Shown here: piece after piece, positions 32,340-41,690 of the stretch
How positions within the stretch are numbered: the first letter of the stretch is position 1
How the letters are laid out: every line of letters starts with the position of its first letter
Origin: Actinomycetota bacterium
GTDB lineage: Bacteria; Actinomycetota; Thermoleophilia; Solirubrobacterales; Solirubrobacteraceae
DNA length: 64,000 nt
NCBI GenBank assembly: GCA_018268595.1
Contig: JAFDWH010000026.1
Coordinates: 248,001-312,000 of the forward strand
Direction of reading: 5' to 3'
Translations under genes and position numbers: made by a program
The notes under the pieces: generated by a model
Told to the model about the DNA's origin: nothing
The model's database searches: none
Seen by the model: the letters and a program-made list of their open reading frames with translations, nothing else

Positions 32340-34223
32340 ATGTGCGGCATCGTCGGCTACGTCGGCGCCCGGCCCGAAGGGCCGGCGGTCCGCGAGCAGC
32401 TGCTCGCCGGCCTCGAGAAGCTCGAATACCGCGGCTATGACAGCGCCGGCATCTCCGTCCTGAACGGCGCCGGCGTCGAGTCCGTGCGCGCGGTCGGCAA
32501 CCTCGACGCGCTGCGCACCGCGATCGCCGCCCAGCCCGCCGGCGCCGCCACGTCCGCGGCCACGAGCGTCGCGCTCGCCGAGGCGGGCACGGGCATCGGC
32601 CACACGCGCTGGGCGACGCACGGCCGCGTCAGCGAGCGCAACGCGCATCCGCACACCGACGACGAGGATCGCGTGCACGTCGTCGTCAACGGGATCGTCG
32701 AGAACTACGTCGCGCTGCAGCGCGCGCTGCAGCAGGAGGGCGCCGTCTTCTCCTCCGAGACCGACGCGGAGGTGATCGCGCACCTCGTCGCCAAGCACTA
32801 CGACGGCGACCTGGCCGCGGCGGTCCGCGCCGCCTACGGCGAGCTGGTCGGCCACTTCGCGTTCGTCGCGATGATCGTCGACGAGCCGGGCGTCCTCGTC
32901 GGCGCGCGGCGCGAGTGCCCGCTGGTCGTCGGGCGCGGGGAGGAGGAGCAGTTCCTCGCCTCCGCCGTGCCGGCGTTCCTCGCTCGCACGAGGCGCGTGC
33001 AGTACATCGAGGACGGCGAGATCGTCGTGCTGACGCCGTCCGGCGTCGAGTTCATGACTGCCGACGGCACGCCGGTCGAGCGCGAGGTGGTCGAGATCGA
33101 CTGGGACGCCGAGACCGCCGAGAAGGGCGGCTACGAGACGTTCATGCTCAAGGAGATCCACGAGCAGGCGTACGCCGTCGCCGAGACGGTCGCCGACCGC
33201 GCCGCGCGCGGGACCGGCATCGACCTCGGCGATCTCGGTGCGGTCGACGACGCGCTGCTGCGCGACGTGCGCCGGATCGTGATCGTCGCCTGCGGGACCT
33301 CCTACCACGCCGGCCTGATCGGCCGCTACGCGATCGAGGAGTGGGCGCGCGTGCCGGTCGAGATGGACGTCGCGTCCGAGTACCGCTATCGGAACCCGGT
33401 CGTCGGCGCCGGCGACCTCGTCGTCGGCATCTCGCAGTCGGGCGAGACGGCCGACACGCTCGCGGCGATGCGGCTCGCGCGCTCGCGCGGCGCGACCGTG
33501 CTGGGCATCACGAACGTGATGGGCTCGCAGATCACGCGCGACGCCGACGGGGTGCTGTTCACGCGCGCTGGGCTGGAGATCGGCGTCGCCGCGACGAAGA
33601 CGTTCGTCAGCCAGGTCGCCGCGATGTACCTGCTCGCGCTGCGGCTGGCGGAGCTGCGCGAGACGCTCCCGCCGGCGCGCCTGACCGAGTTGGTGGGCGC
33701 GCTCAAGCACCTGCCGCACCACATCGCGGAGCTGCTCGAGCGCGACGGCGCGCAGATCGAGGCGATCGCGCAGGCCCACCACACGTCGGACTTCTTCCTC
33801 TACCTCGGACGCCACGTCGGGCTGCCGATCGCGCTCGAGGGCGCGCTGAAGCTGAAGGAGATCTCCTACATCGCGACCGACGCGTACGCCGCCGGCGAGA
33901 TGAAGCACGGGCCGATCGCGCTGCTCGACGACGCGACGCCGGTCGTCTGCGTCGCGACCGACTCGCCGGTGCTCGACAAGGTCGTCTCCAACATGCAGGA
34001 GGTGCGCGTCCGCGGCGCGCACGTGATCGCGATCGTGACGCAGGGCAACGACGAGATCGCCGCGCACGCCGAGCAGGCGATCGAGATCCCGCAGACCGAC
34101 TGGATGCTCGCGCCGCTGCTGGCGATCGTCCCGCTGCAACTGCTCGCCTACCACATCGCCCGCCTGCGCGGCCTCAACGTCGACCAGCCGCGCAACCTCG
34201 CGAAGACCGTCACCGTCGAGTAG
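32340..34223 (+). CDS. glmS: Glutamine-fructose-6-phosphate aminotransferase
   Basis: A 627-residue enzyme making glucosamine-6-P. The N-terminal Ntn glutaminase begins MCGIVGYVG (Cys2 becomes the nucleophile), with GHTRWATHG and VVVNGIVENYVAL. Two SIS domains follow (IVIVACGTSYHAGLIG and SQSGETADTLAAMR; ALEGALKLKEISYI), and the end DQPRNLAKTVTVE is the conserved tail. The Shine-Dalgarno is GGAGG at 32328 and a TAGGCT (32308) may be the -10. The leader is too short for a glmS ribozyme. Confidence 0.97.
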   Translation: MCGIVGYVGARPEGPAVREQLLAGLEKLEYRGYDSAGISVLNGAGVESVRAVGNLDALRTAIAAQPAGAATSAATSVALAEAGTGIGHTRWATHGRVSERNAHPHTDDEDRVHVVVNGIVENYVALQRALQQEGAVFSSETDAEVIAHLVAKHYDGDLAAAVRAAYGELVGHFAFVAMIVDEPGVLVGARRECPLVVGRGEEEQFLASAVPAFLARTRRVQYIEDGEIVVLTPSGVEFMTADGTPVEREVVEIDWDAETAEKGGYETFMLKEIHEQAYAVAETVADRAARGTGIDLGDLGAVDDALLRDVRRIVIVACGTSYHAGLIGRYAIEEWARVPVEMDVASEYRYRNPVVGAGDLVVGISQSGETADTLAAMRLARSRGATVLGITNVMGSQITRDADGVLFTRAGLEIGVAATKTFVSQVAAMYLLALRLAELRETLPPARLTELVGALKHLPHHIAELLERDGAQIEAIAQAHHTSDFFLYLGRHVGLPIALEGALKLKEISYIATDAYAAGEMKHGPIALLDDATPVVCVATDSPVLDKVVSNMQEVRVRGAHVIAIVTQGNDEIAAHAEQAIEIPQTDWMLAPLLAIVPLQLLAYHIARLRGLNVDQPRNLAKTVTVE

Positions 34224-34232
34224 CGTCGCGCG

Positions 34233-35780
34233 ATGACGGCGCTGCCCGCCTGGCTCGAGCCGCTGCCGGACGCCGCCGCGCAGCGCGCGCTCGACGCGTG
34301 GGCGATCGAGCAGCGCCGCATTCCCGGACTGGAGCTGATGGAGCGGGCCGGGCGCGGGCTCGCGGAGCTGGTCGCGGCGCACGTCCCGGAGGGGGTGGTC
34401 GCGGTCGTGTGCGGGCGCGGCAACAACGGCGGGGACGGCTTCGTCGCCGCGCGCGCGCTGCGCGAGGCCGGCCGCGAGGTGGACGTGCAGCTGCTGGGAG
34501 CGCCGCGCGACCTGCGCGGCGACGCGCTCGCGAACTGCGAGCGGCTGCCGGGCGCCCCGCCGCGCCCGTTCAACCCCGGCTCGCTGATGGAGGTGGCGGG
34601 GATCGTGGACGCGGTGCTGGGAACCGGCTCGACGGGCGTGCCGCGCGACGCGGCGCTCGACGCGGTCGAGACGATGGTCGCTGCGGCCGAGCGGGGGATC
34701 CCGGTCGTCGCCTGCGACGTGCCGAGCGGCGTCGACGCCTCGACCGGGGAGGTCGCCGGGCCGGCGGTGCGCGCGGTCGCGACCGCGACCTTCCACGCCG
34801 CCAAGCCGGGCCTGTGGATCGCGCCGGGCAAGCAGCACGCCGGCGAGGTCGCCGTCGTCGAGATCGGCATCCCGGCCGACGGGCGGCCCGAGGAGGGCGG
34901 CGCGCGGATCGGGCTGATCGGCGACGGCGCCGTCGCCGCGCTGCCGCAGCGCGGACCGGAGGCGACCAAGTTCGACGGCGGCAGCGTGCTCGTGTGCGGC
35001 GGCTCGACGGGGTTGACGGGCGCGCCCTCGCTGGCCGCGACGGGCGCCGCGCGCGCCGGCGCCGGCTACGTCACGGCGCTCGTGCCGGCGTCGCTCAACC
35101 TCGTCTTCGAGCTGCGCGACGCGGAGGTGATGAGCGTGCCGCTGGCGGACGCGGGCGGGGCGCTCGCGCCGGAGGCGCTGGAGCAGGCGCTGGCGCGCTG
35201 CGAGCGGGCGGACGCGCTCGTGCTGGGCCCCGGCCTGGGCCGCTCCGAGGGCGTCGCCGCGTTCGCGCGCGAGCTGGCCGCGCAGGCGCCGCTGCCGCTG
35301 CTGCTCGACGCCGACGGCCTCAACGCGCACGCCGCCGACGGCGCGCTGGAGGCGCTCGCGCGGCGCGCGGCGCCCACGGTCCTCACGCCGCACGGCGGCG
35401 AGCTGGCGCGCCTGCTCGGGGTCGAGAGCGACGCGGTGCGCGCGCGCCGGCTCGCGTGCGCGCGCGAGCTGGCGGAGCGCGCCGGTGCGGTCGTGGTGCT
35501 GAAGGGCGACGACTCGCTCGTAGTCGAGCCCGGTGCGGACGGCCGCGTGGGCGTGAGCCGCGGCGACGCGCCCGCGCTCGCGACGGCCGGCACCGGCGAT
35601 GTGCTGGCGGGCGCGATCGGGGCGCTGCTGGCGCGCGGCGTCGAGCCGTTCGCGGCCGCGTGCGCGGGGGTCGAGCTGCACCGCCGTGCGGGGCGGCTCG
35701 TCGGCGCGCGCGTCGGCGTCGAGGGCGCGCTGGCGCGGGACGTGATCGCGATGCTGCCGTACGCCCGTCGTGACGGGTAG
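34233..35780 (+). CDS. nnr: Bifunctional NAD(P)HX epimerase/dehydratase
   Basis: A 515-residue repair enzyme for hydrated NADH and NADPH. The N-terminal YjeF_N epimerase domain (about 1-215) has RNNGGDGF-type GRGNNGGDGFVAARAL, DAVLGTGSTGVPRD and CDVPSGVDASTG. The C-terminal ribokinase-like dehydratase domain (about 230-515) has LGPGLGRSEG, LTPHGGELARLLG, VLKGDDSLVV and LATAGTGDVLAGAIGALLARG. The glmS TAG stop is 9 bases upstream; it forms TAGCGT, a possible -10. Confidence 0.95.
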   Translation: MTALPAWLEPLPDAAAQRALDAWAIEQRRIPGLELMERAGRGLAELVAAHVPEGVVAVVCGRGNNGGDGFVAARALREAGREVDVQLLGAPRDLRGDALANCERLPGAPPRPFNPGSLMEVAGIVDAVLGTGSTGVPRDAALDAVETMVAAAERGIPVVACDVPSGVDASTGEVAGPAVRAVATATFHAAKPGLWIAPGKQHAGEVAVVEIGIPADGRPEEGGARIGLIGDGAVAALPQRGPEATKFDGGSVLVCGGSTGLTGAPSLAATGAARAGAGYVTALVPASLNLVFELRDAEVMSVPLADAGGALAPEALEQALARCERADALVLGPGLGRSEGVAAFARELAAQAPLPLLLDADGLNAHAADGALEALARRAAPTVLTPHGGELARLLGVESDAVRARRLACARELAERAGAVVVLKGDDSLVVEPGADGRVGVSRGDAPALATAGTGDVLAGAIGALLARGVEPFAAACAGVELHRRAGRLVGARVGVEGALARDVIAMLPYARRDG

Positions 35781-35792
35781 GCTTCGCGCCCG

Positions 35793-36254
35793 ATGCCGAC
35801 CGTCGCCGAGATCATGGAGCGCGACCCCGTGACCGTGCGTCCGGAGGACACGGTCGAGGCGCTGCTGCGCACGCTGCGCGAGCACGAGCTGCCCGGCGTC
35901 CCCGTCGTCAACGGCGGCGGCCGCTGCATCGGGATCGTGACCGAGTCCGACCTTGTGCTGCGCGACGAGGAGGAGGACCTGCGCCTGCCGCTGCACATCG
36001 ACCTGTTCGGCGGGACGATCTTCCTCGGACCGGTCAAGCGCTTCGAGGACCGCCTCAAGAAGGCGATCGCGGCGACCGTCGAGGACATGATGACGCGCGA
36101 CCCGATCGTGGTCGCGCCCGACACCGACGTGCACGAGGCGGCGCGGCTGATCGCCGAGCACCGTCACAACCGCCTGCCCGTGGTCGAGCACGGCCGGCTG
36201 GTCGGCGTCGTCACGCGCCTCGACGTGCTCGAGGCGATCGTCGCCGCGGAGTAG
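35793..36254 (+). CDS. CBS-domain pair protein
   Basis: A 153-residue protein made of two CBS motifs: TVAEIMERDPVTVRPEDTVEALLRTLREHELPGVPVV and VEDMMTRDPIVVAPDTDVHEAARLIAEHRHNRLPVVEHG. The linker (LRLPLHIDLFGGTIFLGPVKRFEDRLKKAI) is characteristic of a conserved stand-alone CBS family. It probably binds an adenine nucleotide and regulates a partner that is not evident. The TAG stop of nnr forms TAGGCT (35778-35783), 9 bases before the ATG. Confidence 0.9.
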   Translation: MPTVAEIMERDPVTVRPEDTVEALLRTLREHELPGVPVVNGGGRCIGIVTESDLVLRDEEEDLRLPLHIDLFGGTIFLGPVKRFEDRLKKAIAATVEDMMTRDPIVVAPDTDVHEAARLIAEHRHNRLPVVEHGRLVGVVTRLDVLEAIVAAE

Positions 36255-36257
36255 CCG

Positions 36258-37436
36258 ATGGCGCGACGCGCGCTCGCGCGGGTCAACCTCGCCGCCGTCG
36301 AGCGCAACTGCGAGCGGCTGCGCTTCGCAGCCGGCCCGCACACCGCGCTGTGCGCGGTCGTGAAGGCGAACGGCTACGGGCACGGGGCCGTCCCGGTCGC
36401 GCGGGCGGCGCTCGCGGGCGGGGCGAGCTGGCTGGCGGTCGCGGCCGCCGGCGAGGCGACCGAGCTGCGCGCCGCCGGGATCGAGGCGCCCATCCTGACG
36501 ATGGGCGCGCTGAGCGCCGAGGAGCTGCCGCTCGCGCTCGCGGCGCACGCCGACGTGGTCGCGTGGCGGCCCGCGTTCGTGCAGGCGCTGCGCCGCTGCC
36601 GCCACGCATGGCCGGGCGACGGGCCGATCCGCGTGCACGTGAAGCTCGACGTCGGCATGGGCCGGCTGGGGATCCGGGACGCGGACGAGCTGCTGCGGGT
36701 CGCCGAGCAGGTCGAGGCGGCCGACGAGCTGGAGCTGGTCGGGGCGATGACGCACCTGCCGTGCGCCGACGAGGATCCCGAGCGCACGCGCGCGGAGGTC
36801 GCCCGCTTCGCCGCGTTCGGCGAGCGGCTGCGGGCGCTCAAGCCGGGCGCGATCCTGCACGCCGCGAACAGCGCCGCGACGCTCGCGCTGCCGGAGGCGC
36901 GCCTCGACATGGTGCGCTGCGGCGTGGCGATCTACGGCCTCGACCCGTTCGGCGCCGACGCCGCCGCGCACGACCTCGAGCCGGCGCTCGCGCTGCGCTC
37001 GTACGTCGCCGCGCTGAAGCCGCTCTCGCCGGGCGAGAGCGTCGGGTACGGCGCCACGTTCGTCGCGCGCGAGCCGACCTGGATCGCGACGCTGCCGATC
37101 GGCTACGGCGACGGCTTCCGCCGCGCCTTCTCCGACAACGCCGAGGTGCTGATCGGCGGTCGCCGGCATCCGCTCGTCGGGCGCGTGAGCATGGACAACA
37201 TGACCGTCGACCTCGGACCGCACCCCGGCGCCATCGTCGAGGGCGAGGAGGCGGTGCTGCTCGGCCGCCAGGGCGACGAGCGGATCACGGCCGAGGAGCT
37301 GGCCGGCCGCATCGACACGATCAACTACGAGATCACGACCGCGCTGACCGCGCGGCCCACGCGCGCCTACGACAGCGACGGGATCCCGCTCGCCGGCGAC
37401 GGGCGTCCGCGCGAGGGCCGCGAGACGCCCGCATGA
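36258..37436 (+). CDS. alr: Alanine racemase
   Basis: A 392-residue PLP enzyme making D-alanine for peptidoglycan. ALCAVVKANGYGHGAVPVARAAL holds the PLP lysine (Lys36), HVKLDVGMGRLGI the Arg-containing loop, and SPGESVGYGATFVA the catalytic tyrosine. GYGDGFRRAFSD and VGRVSMDNMTVDLG are further family motifs. It starts 3 bases after the CBS gene and overlaps the next start as ATGA. Confidence 0.96.
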   Translation: MARRALARVNLAAVERNCERLRFAAGPHTALCAVVKANGYGHGAVPVARAALAGGASWLAVAAAGEATELRAAGIEAPILTMGALSAEELPLALAAHADVVAWRPAFVQALRRCRHAWPGDGPIRVHVKLDVGMGRLGIRDADELLRVAEQVEAADELELVGAMTHLPCADEDPERTRAEVARFAAFGERLRALKPGAILHAANSAATLALPEARLDMVRCGVAIYGLDPFGADAAAHDLEPALALRSYVAALKPLSPGESVGYGATFVAREPTWIATLPIGYGDGFRRAFSDNAEVLIGGRRHPLVGRVSMDNMTVDLGPHPGAIVEGEEAVLLGRQGDERITAEELAGRIDTINYEITTALTARPTRAYDSDGIPLAGDGRPREGRETPA

Positions 37437-38851
37437 GCGACGAGCCGCTCGCGATCGCCCGCGACGCGCTCGCCGGCACGCGCGCCTGGCTCGTCGGCGG
37501 CGCCGTGCGCGACCGGCTGCTCGGGCGCGACGGCCGCGGGCTCGACCTCGACCTCGCGGTCGGCGGCGACGTCGAGGCGGCCGCGCGGACGCTCGCGCGC
37601 GCGGCGCGCGCGGCCGTCTTCGCGCTGTCGGAGGACTTCGGCGCGTGGCGCGTCGTCGCGCGCGGCGGCGCCTGGCAGGCCGATCTCTCGCCGCTGCTCG
37701 GCGAGACGATCGAGCAGGACCTGCTGCAGCGCGACTTCACGATCAACGCGATCGCCGAGCCGCTCGCCGGCGGCGCGCCGGTCGACCCGACCGGCGGGCG
37801 CGAGGACCTCGCCGCGCGGCGGCTGCGGATGGTCGCGCCGGCGGCGTTCGCCGCCGACCCGCTGCGCGTGCTGCGCCTGCCGCGCTTCGCGTGCGAGCTG
37901 GCGCTGGCGGTCGAGCCGGCGACGATCGCCGCCGCCGCCTGGCACGCCGGCGCGCTCGCCGGCGTCGCGGCCGAGCGCGTCTTCGGCGAGCTGAAGCGGA
38001 TCGTCGCCTCGCCCGACCCGCTCGCGGGCATCGAGCTGATGGAGCGCGTCGGAGCCGTCGACGCGGTGCTGCCCGAGCTGGCCGCGCTCGCCGGCGTCGA
38101 GCAGAGCGCCTACCACCACCTCGACGTCTACGGCCACACGCTCGCCGTGCTGGCGGAGGCGGTCGCGCTCGAGCGCGACCCGGTCGCGGTCTTCGGCGAG
38201 CAGCACGGCGTCGCCGTCGCCGGACTGCTCGCCGAGCCGCTCGCCGACGAGCTGACGCGCGGCGCCGCGCTGCGCTTCGGCGCCCTCTTCCACGACGTCG
38301 CCAAGCCGCAGACGCGCACCGTCTCGGACGAGGGGCGCGTCTCGTTCTGGCACCACGACAGCCAGGGGGCGGAGGTCTCGCGCGAGATCCTCGCGCGGAT
38401 GCACGCGAGCGAGCGGCTGCGCGCGCACGTCGCCGCGCTCGCGCGCCACCACCTGCGGCTCGGCTTCCTCGTCAGAGAGCGCCCGCTGCCGCGGCGCGTC
38501 GAGTACCGCTACCTGAAGGCGTGCGAGCCGGTCGAAGTCGACGTCACGCTGCTGTCGGTCGCCGACCGGCTCGCGACGCGCGGGCGCAGATCGGACGAGG
38601 CGATCGCGAAGCACCTCCAGCTCGCGCGCGAGCTGATCGGGCCTGCGCTCGCGTGGCGCGCGCAGGGGCCGCCGCCGGCGCTCGTGCGCGGCGACGAGCT
38701 GGCGGACGCGCTCGGGATCGCGCGCGGCCCGCGGCTCGGCACGCTGCTGGCGGAGCTGGAGGAGGCGGCGTACGCGGGGGAGGTGGCGACGCGCGCGGAC
38801 GCGATCGCCTACGCGCGCACGCTGCTGGAGCCGGGCGAGGCCGGCGCGTAG
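37433..38851 (+). CDS. CCA-adding / poly(A) polymerase-family nucleotidyltransferase with HD domain
   Basis: A 472-residue class II nucleotidyltransferase. The head domain has AWLVGGAVRDRLLGRD and DLDLAVGGD (metal carboxylates), and RDFTINAIAEPL plus ADPLRVLRLPRFACEL are the neck motifs. A C-terminal HD phosphohydrolase domain has FGALFHDVAKPQT and HHDSQGAEV. Such proteins repair or add the tRNA CCA end; the second actinobacterial CCA gene is usually at the origin, so this may be a paralogue. It overlaps alr by 4 bases and the convergent M28 gene by 43. Confidence 0.85.
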   Translation: MSDEPLAIARDALAGTRAWLVGGAVRDRLLGRDGRGLDLDLAVGGDVEAAARTLARAARAAVFALSEDFGAWRVVARGGAWQADLSPLLGETIEQDLLQRDFTINAIAEPLAGGAPVDPTGGREDLAARRLRMVAPAAFAADPLRVLRLPRFACELALAVEPATIAAAAWHAGALAGVAAERVFGELKRIVASPDPLAGIELMERVGAVDAVLPELAALAGVEQSAYHHLDVYGHTLAVLAEAVALERDPVAVFGEQHGVAVAGLLAEPLADELTRGAALRFGALFHDVAKPQTRTVSDEGRVSFWHHDSQGAEVSREILARMHASERLRAHVAALARHHLRLGFLVRERPLPRRVEYRYLKACEPVEVDVTLLSVADRLATRGRRSDEAIAKHLQLARELIGPALAWRAQGPPPALVRGDELADALGIARGPRLGTLLAELEEAAYAGEVATRADAIAYARTLLEPGEAGA

Positions 38852-40038
38852 CGCTGCGCGAGCCGTCGCGCGATTGCGGTGCAGAGCGTGACCGCGTCGC
38901 TGACGCGGTCGTGATCGACGTTCTCGGCCGTGTCCGTCGGCCAGTGGTAGTTGGCGGGGACCTTCAGCTCCGTCACCGAGCCGATCGCGGCGGTCGGGTA
39001 GCCGGCGCGCAGCGCGATCAGGCCGTCGGTCGCGTTGCGGAAGCGCAGCCCGCGCCCCAGCTCGACGCCGCTCTCCTGCGCGCACGCGGCGACCAGCGTC
39101 TTGAAGTCGTCCGGGTAGTCGCGCATCCGCAGCATCCCCTCGCCCTCGATCAGCGTGAGCTGCGGCGAGCCGACCGTGTCGACGCACACGACGTGCGTCC
39201 GCTCGGGCGGCAGCGCGGCGAAGTGCCGGCGCGCGAACGCCTGCATGCCCTCCATGAAGCTCTCCTCCGAGCCGGTCGAGACGAGCAGCACGCGCAGCCC
39301 CTCGAGCGGCTCCTCCGCCAGCTCCGTCGCGAGCCCGAGCAGCGTCGCCACGCCGGTCAGGTTGTCGTTCGCGCCGGGGACGGCGCCGCGCGCGCCGATC
39401 TCCGCGAACGTCGCGGCCGAGCCGAGCGCGAACGCGCTGCCACACGCGAGCGCGCGGCGGCGGCCGGTCAGCGCGCCGAGCGCGATCAGCAGCGGCCCCG
39501 CGATCACCGGCGCCATCAGCGGCGGCGAGGTGTTCGTGCGCGCCAGCAGACCGGGGAAGAGGCGATCGACGAGCGGCAGCACGCCGGGGTGGAACAGCAG
39601 CCCCCAGTGCGCCGCGTCGTGGTGGGCGACGAACACGAGCGTGCGCTCGGCCTGGCGGTCGCCCGTCTCGGCGACGACGTTCCACGTCGGCCGGCTGGGC
39701 AGGAAGCGGCGCCGGAACCACAGCTTCCCGCCGCCGACGTCGTCCCAGATCGCCGCCGCCGCGAGCGCGCCGAGCGCGGCCGCGAGCGCACGGCCGCCCG
39801 CGCGCGGCACCGCGCGGCGCGCCAGCAGCCCGGCCGCGCCGGCGAGCGCGTTCGGCACGCCGAGCGGGAACCAGTAGCCGCCGTGCGCGCGCTCCTCCTC
39901 GATCCGCACGTCGCAGCCGAACTCGGCGAGCTGCGCCGCGATCCACTGCGCCGCTTCGCGCTCGCCCGGCGAGGCGGACGGGCGGTCGATCGCCGCCAGA
40001 TGGGCGATCGCCTGGCGCAGGTGGGTGCGGTCGGCCAC
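38809..40038 (-). CDS. M28 family metallopeptidase with membrane segments
   Basis: A 409-residue aminopeptidase-like protein. The dizinc site is suggested by VFVAHHDAAHWG (His, Asp), GANDNLTGVATLLGLA (Asp), GSEESFMEGMQ (Glu-Glu) and VVCVDTVGSPQL (Asp), with HWPTDTAENVD as the last His. Two hydrophobic regions (about residues 60-110 and 175-215) are inserted around the catalytic core, so it is probably membrane-bound with an unusual topology. GTG start at 40038; TAGCCT (40054-40049, - strand) is 10 bases upstream. Substrate unknown. Confidence 0.8.
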   Translation of the reverse strand: MADRTHLRQAIAHLAAIDRPSASPGEREAAQWIAAQLAEFGCDVRIEEERAHGGYWFPLGVPNALAGAAGLLARRAVPRAGGRALAAALGALAAAAIWDDVGGGKLWFRRRFLPSRPTWNVVAETGDRQAERTLVFVAHHDAAHWGLLFHPGVLPLVDRLFPGLLARTNTSPPLMAPVIAGPLLIALGALTGRRRALACGSAFALGSAATFAEIGARGAVPGANDNLTGVATLLGLATELAEEPLEGLRVLLVSTGSEESFMEGMQAFARRHFAALPPERTHVVCVDTVGSPQLTLIEGEGMLRMRDYPDDFKTLVAACAQESGVELGRGLRFRNATDGLIALRAGYPTAAIGSVTELKVPANYHWPTDTAENVDHDRVSDAVTLCTAIARRLAQRYAPASPGSSSVRA

Positions 40039-40070
40039 GACCGTCCGCAGGCTACCGATATGCTCGCGAC

Positions 40071-40487
40071 GTGCCCACCGCTTCGGACGACTGCCTCTTC
40101 TGCAAGATCGTCGCCGGCGACCTGCCCGCCACGGTCGTCGCCGAGGACGCCCGCACGCTCGCGTTCATGGACATCAACCCGGCGACGCGCGGGCACGCGC
40201 TCGTGATCCCGCGCACGCACGTGACGGACCTGCACGAGATCGCCGCCGAGGACCTGCACGCGGTCGCGGCGGCGGCGCAGCGGCTCGCCGGCCGCATGAG
40301 AGAGCGGCTCGGCGCCGACGGCGTCAACCTGATCAACTCGTGCGGGCAGGCGGCGTGGCAGACGGTCTTCCACTTCCACATGCACGTCGTGCCGCGCTAC
40401 GTGGGCGATCCGCTCGAGCTGCCGTGGGTGCCGGCGCCGGGCGACATGGACGAGATCGCCGCCGCCGGCGAGCTGCTGCGCCGATAG
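40071..40487 (+). CDS. HIT-family nucleotide hydrolase
   Basis: A 138-residue HIT protein. CLFCKIVAGDLPATVVAEDARTLAFMDINPATRGHALVIPRTH is the HinT-like N-terminus with a CXXC metal pair, and VFHFHMHVVPR is the histidine triad. It should hydrolyse AMP-linked substrates such as phosphoramidates. GTG 40071 is divergent from the M28 gene; possible -10 hexamers TACCGA (40053) or TATGCT (40059) lie upstream, so a leaderless start is likely. Confidence 0.93.
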   Translation: MPTASDDCLFCKIVAGDLPATVVAEDARTLAFMDINPATRGHALVIPRTHVTDLHEIAAEDLHAVAAAAQRLAGRMRERLGADGVNLINSCGQAAWQTVFHFHMHVVPRYVGDPLELPWVPAPGDMDEIAAAGELLRR

Positions 40488-40518
40488 CCCCACCGCCGCC
40501 CGGCGCCGCCTCGCCTAC

Positions 40519-40624
40519 TTGCAGTCAGCACACCGGTTCCTGTTAGGTTTCCCCCGACAGACCGAGCATCGCTCGGTGGAAACCCCGCCGGCCGCCGGCC
40601 GGCCGCTTGTCCTCGGGGGACGAA
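40519..40624 (+). promoter_or_regulatory. Cold-shock gene promoter and structured 5' leader
   Basis: TTGCAG (40519-40524), an 18-base spacer and TTAGGT (40543-40548) form a plausible promoter. The leader of about 70 bases has a perfect hairpin ACCGAGC-atc-GCTCGGT (40561-40577) and a run of CCGG repeats before the Shine-Dalgarno-like GGGGGA. Structured leaders are typical of cold-shock genes, and this is one of few genes here with a long leader. Confidence 0.5.
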
Positions 40625-40828
40625 ATGGCGACGGGAACAGTGAAGTGGTTCAGCGACGACAAGGGCTTCGGGTTCATCACGCCCGATGACGGCGGTCGCG
40701 ACCTCTTCGTCCACTACAGCGGCATCTCGGGCGACGGCTACCGCTCGCTCGCCGAGGGTGCGAAGGTCTCCTACGAGGAGGAGCAGGGCGACAAGGGCCC
40801 CAAGGCCGTCAACGTCATCAGACTGTAG
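40625..40828 (+). CDS. Cold-shock domain protein (CspA family)
   Basis: A 67-residue RNA chaperone: [34 protein letters not shown] has both RNP motifs (KGFGFI and LFVHY), and the rest completes the five-strand barrel. It melts RNA secondary structure. Monocistronic, with its own promoter and a hairpin at 40838 behind it. Confidence 0.97.
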   Translation: MATGTVKWFSDDKGFGFITPDDGGRDLFVHYSGISGDGYRSLAEGAKVSYEEEQGDKGPKAVNVIRL

Positions 40829-40837
40829 GACGCACGG

Positions 40838-40854
40838 CGGGAGCGTCGCTCCCG
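40838..40854 (+). terminator. Hairpin after the cold-shock gene
   Basis: CGGGAGC-gtc-GCTCCCG, a perfect 7-bp stem 9 bases after the stop; no T tract follows. Confidence 0.5.
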
Positions 40855-40910
40855 TCTGCAGGGCACGTTGCGGACGCTCTTTCCGTCCCCGACTCGTGTT
40901 GAATTGGGGC

Positions 40911-41597
40911 ATGAAGCGCATCCCCCTCGGCGTCGCCCTGGCCGTGTGCCTGCTCGGCGCCGCCGCCTCCACGGCCTCGGCCAAGATGTACGAGCTCGGC
41001 GCCACGTCGGACGGCACGAGCGTGAGCTGCCCCGACAACTGCTTCGTCGTGACGCGCACGACGGCGATGCAGGTGCGCTCGGGCGCGGTGAGATACCCGA
41101 CGACGGTGCCCAAGAGCGGGCGCATCGTCGCGTTCACGCTGCAGCTCGGCTCGCTCACCGACAGACAGATCCACTTCTTCAACTCGACGTACGGCGGCAC
41201 CTCGCGCGTGCAGCTCACGCTGCTGCGCCCGCAGGCGACCCCGAAGCGCAGCTTCCAGGTCGTCGCCACGACGGGGATCTTCAAGATCCAGCCGTTCTTC
41301 GGCACGACGGTCCAGTTCCCGCTGAAGACGACGCTCGCCGCCCGCAAGGGCGACATCGTCGCGCTGTCGGTGCCGACGTGGGCGCCGGTGCTGGCCGTCA
41401 ACCTCCCGCAGGAGAACGGCTGGCGCGCGAGTCGCGCCAGCGACTGCAACAACCTGTTGACGCAGACGGCGCAGACCGCGCTCGGCGACTCGACGCAGTA
41501 CAGGTGCCTCTACCAGACGGCCCGCGTGACCTACACCGCGACGCTGATCGCGACGCCGGTCCCGCCCAGACAGCCGGCTGCCACGAGAAGAAGATGA
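40911..41597 (+). CDS. Secreted protein of unknown function
   Basis: A 228-residue protein with a clear Sec signal peptide ([24 protein letters not shown], cleavage after residue 24). The mature part is beta-rich with four cysteines: CPDNC close to the N-terminus and two near the C-terminus (DCNN, YRCL), suggesting disulfides. I recognise no domain; the pattern of short beta strands ([37 protein letters not shown]) suggests a jelly-roll. The ATG lies after a 56-base gap from the cspA hairpin. Confidence 0.7.
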   Translation: MKRIPLGVALAVCLLGAAASTASAKMYELGATSDGTSVSCPDNCFVVTRTTAMQVRSGAVRYPTTVPKSGRIVAFTLQLGSLTDRQIHFFNSTYGGTSRVQLTLLRPQATPKRSFQVVATTGIFKIQPFFGTTVQFPLKTTLAARKGDIVALSVPTWAPVLAVNLPQENGWRASRASDCNNLLTQTAQTALGDSTQYRCLYQTARVTYTATLIATPVPPRQPAATRRR

Positions 41598-41668
41598 GCG
41601 CGACGGCGGGGTGCGCGGGGCGGACGCCGCCCGCGCGCTCCGCCGATCGCCTGTCGCGTCGTGCCCTC

Positions 41669-41690
41669 CGGGCGCCTCAGCAGGCGCCCG
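41669..41690. terminator. Convergent-gene hairpin
   Basis: CGGGCGCCT-cagc-AGGCGCCCG, a perfect 9-bp stem that includes the stop codon of the - strand lipoprotein gene. It lies between two convergent genes and could serve both. Confidence 0.55.

Noticed and set aside
32307-37223. A 1638-codon open frame on the - strand
   Set aside because: It is antisense to glmS, nnr, the CBS gene and alr, whose products have intact family motifs. Long antisense frames are expected at this GC content and its Arg/Ala/His/Asp-rich translation shows no domain.
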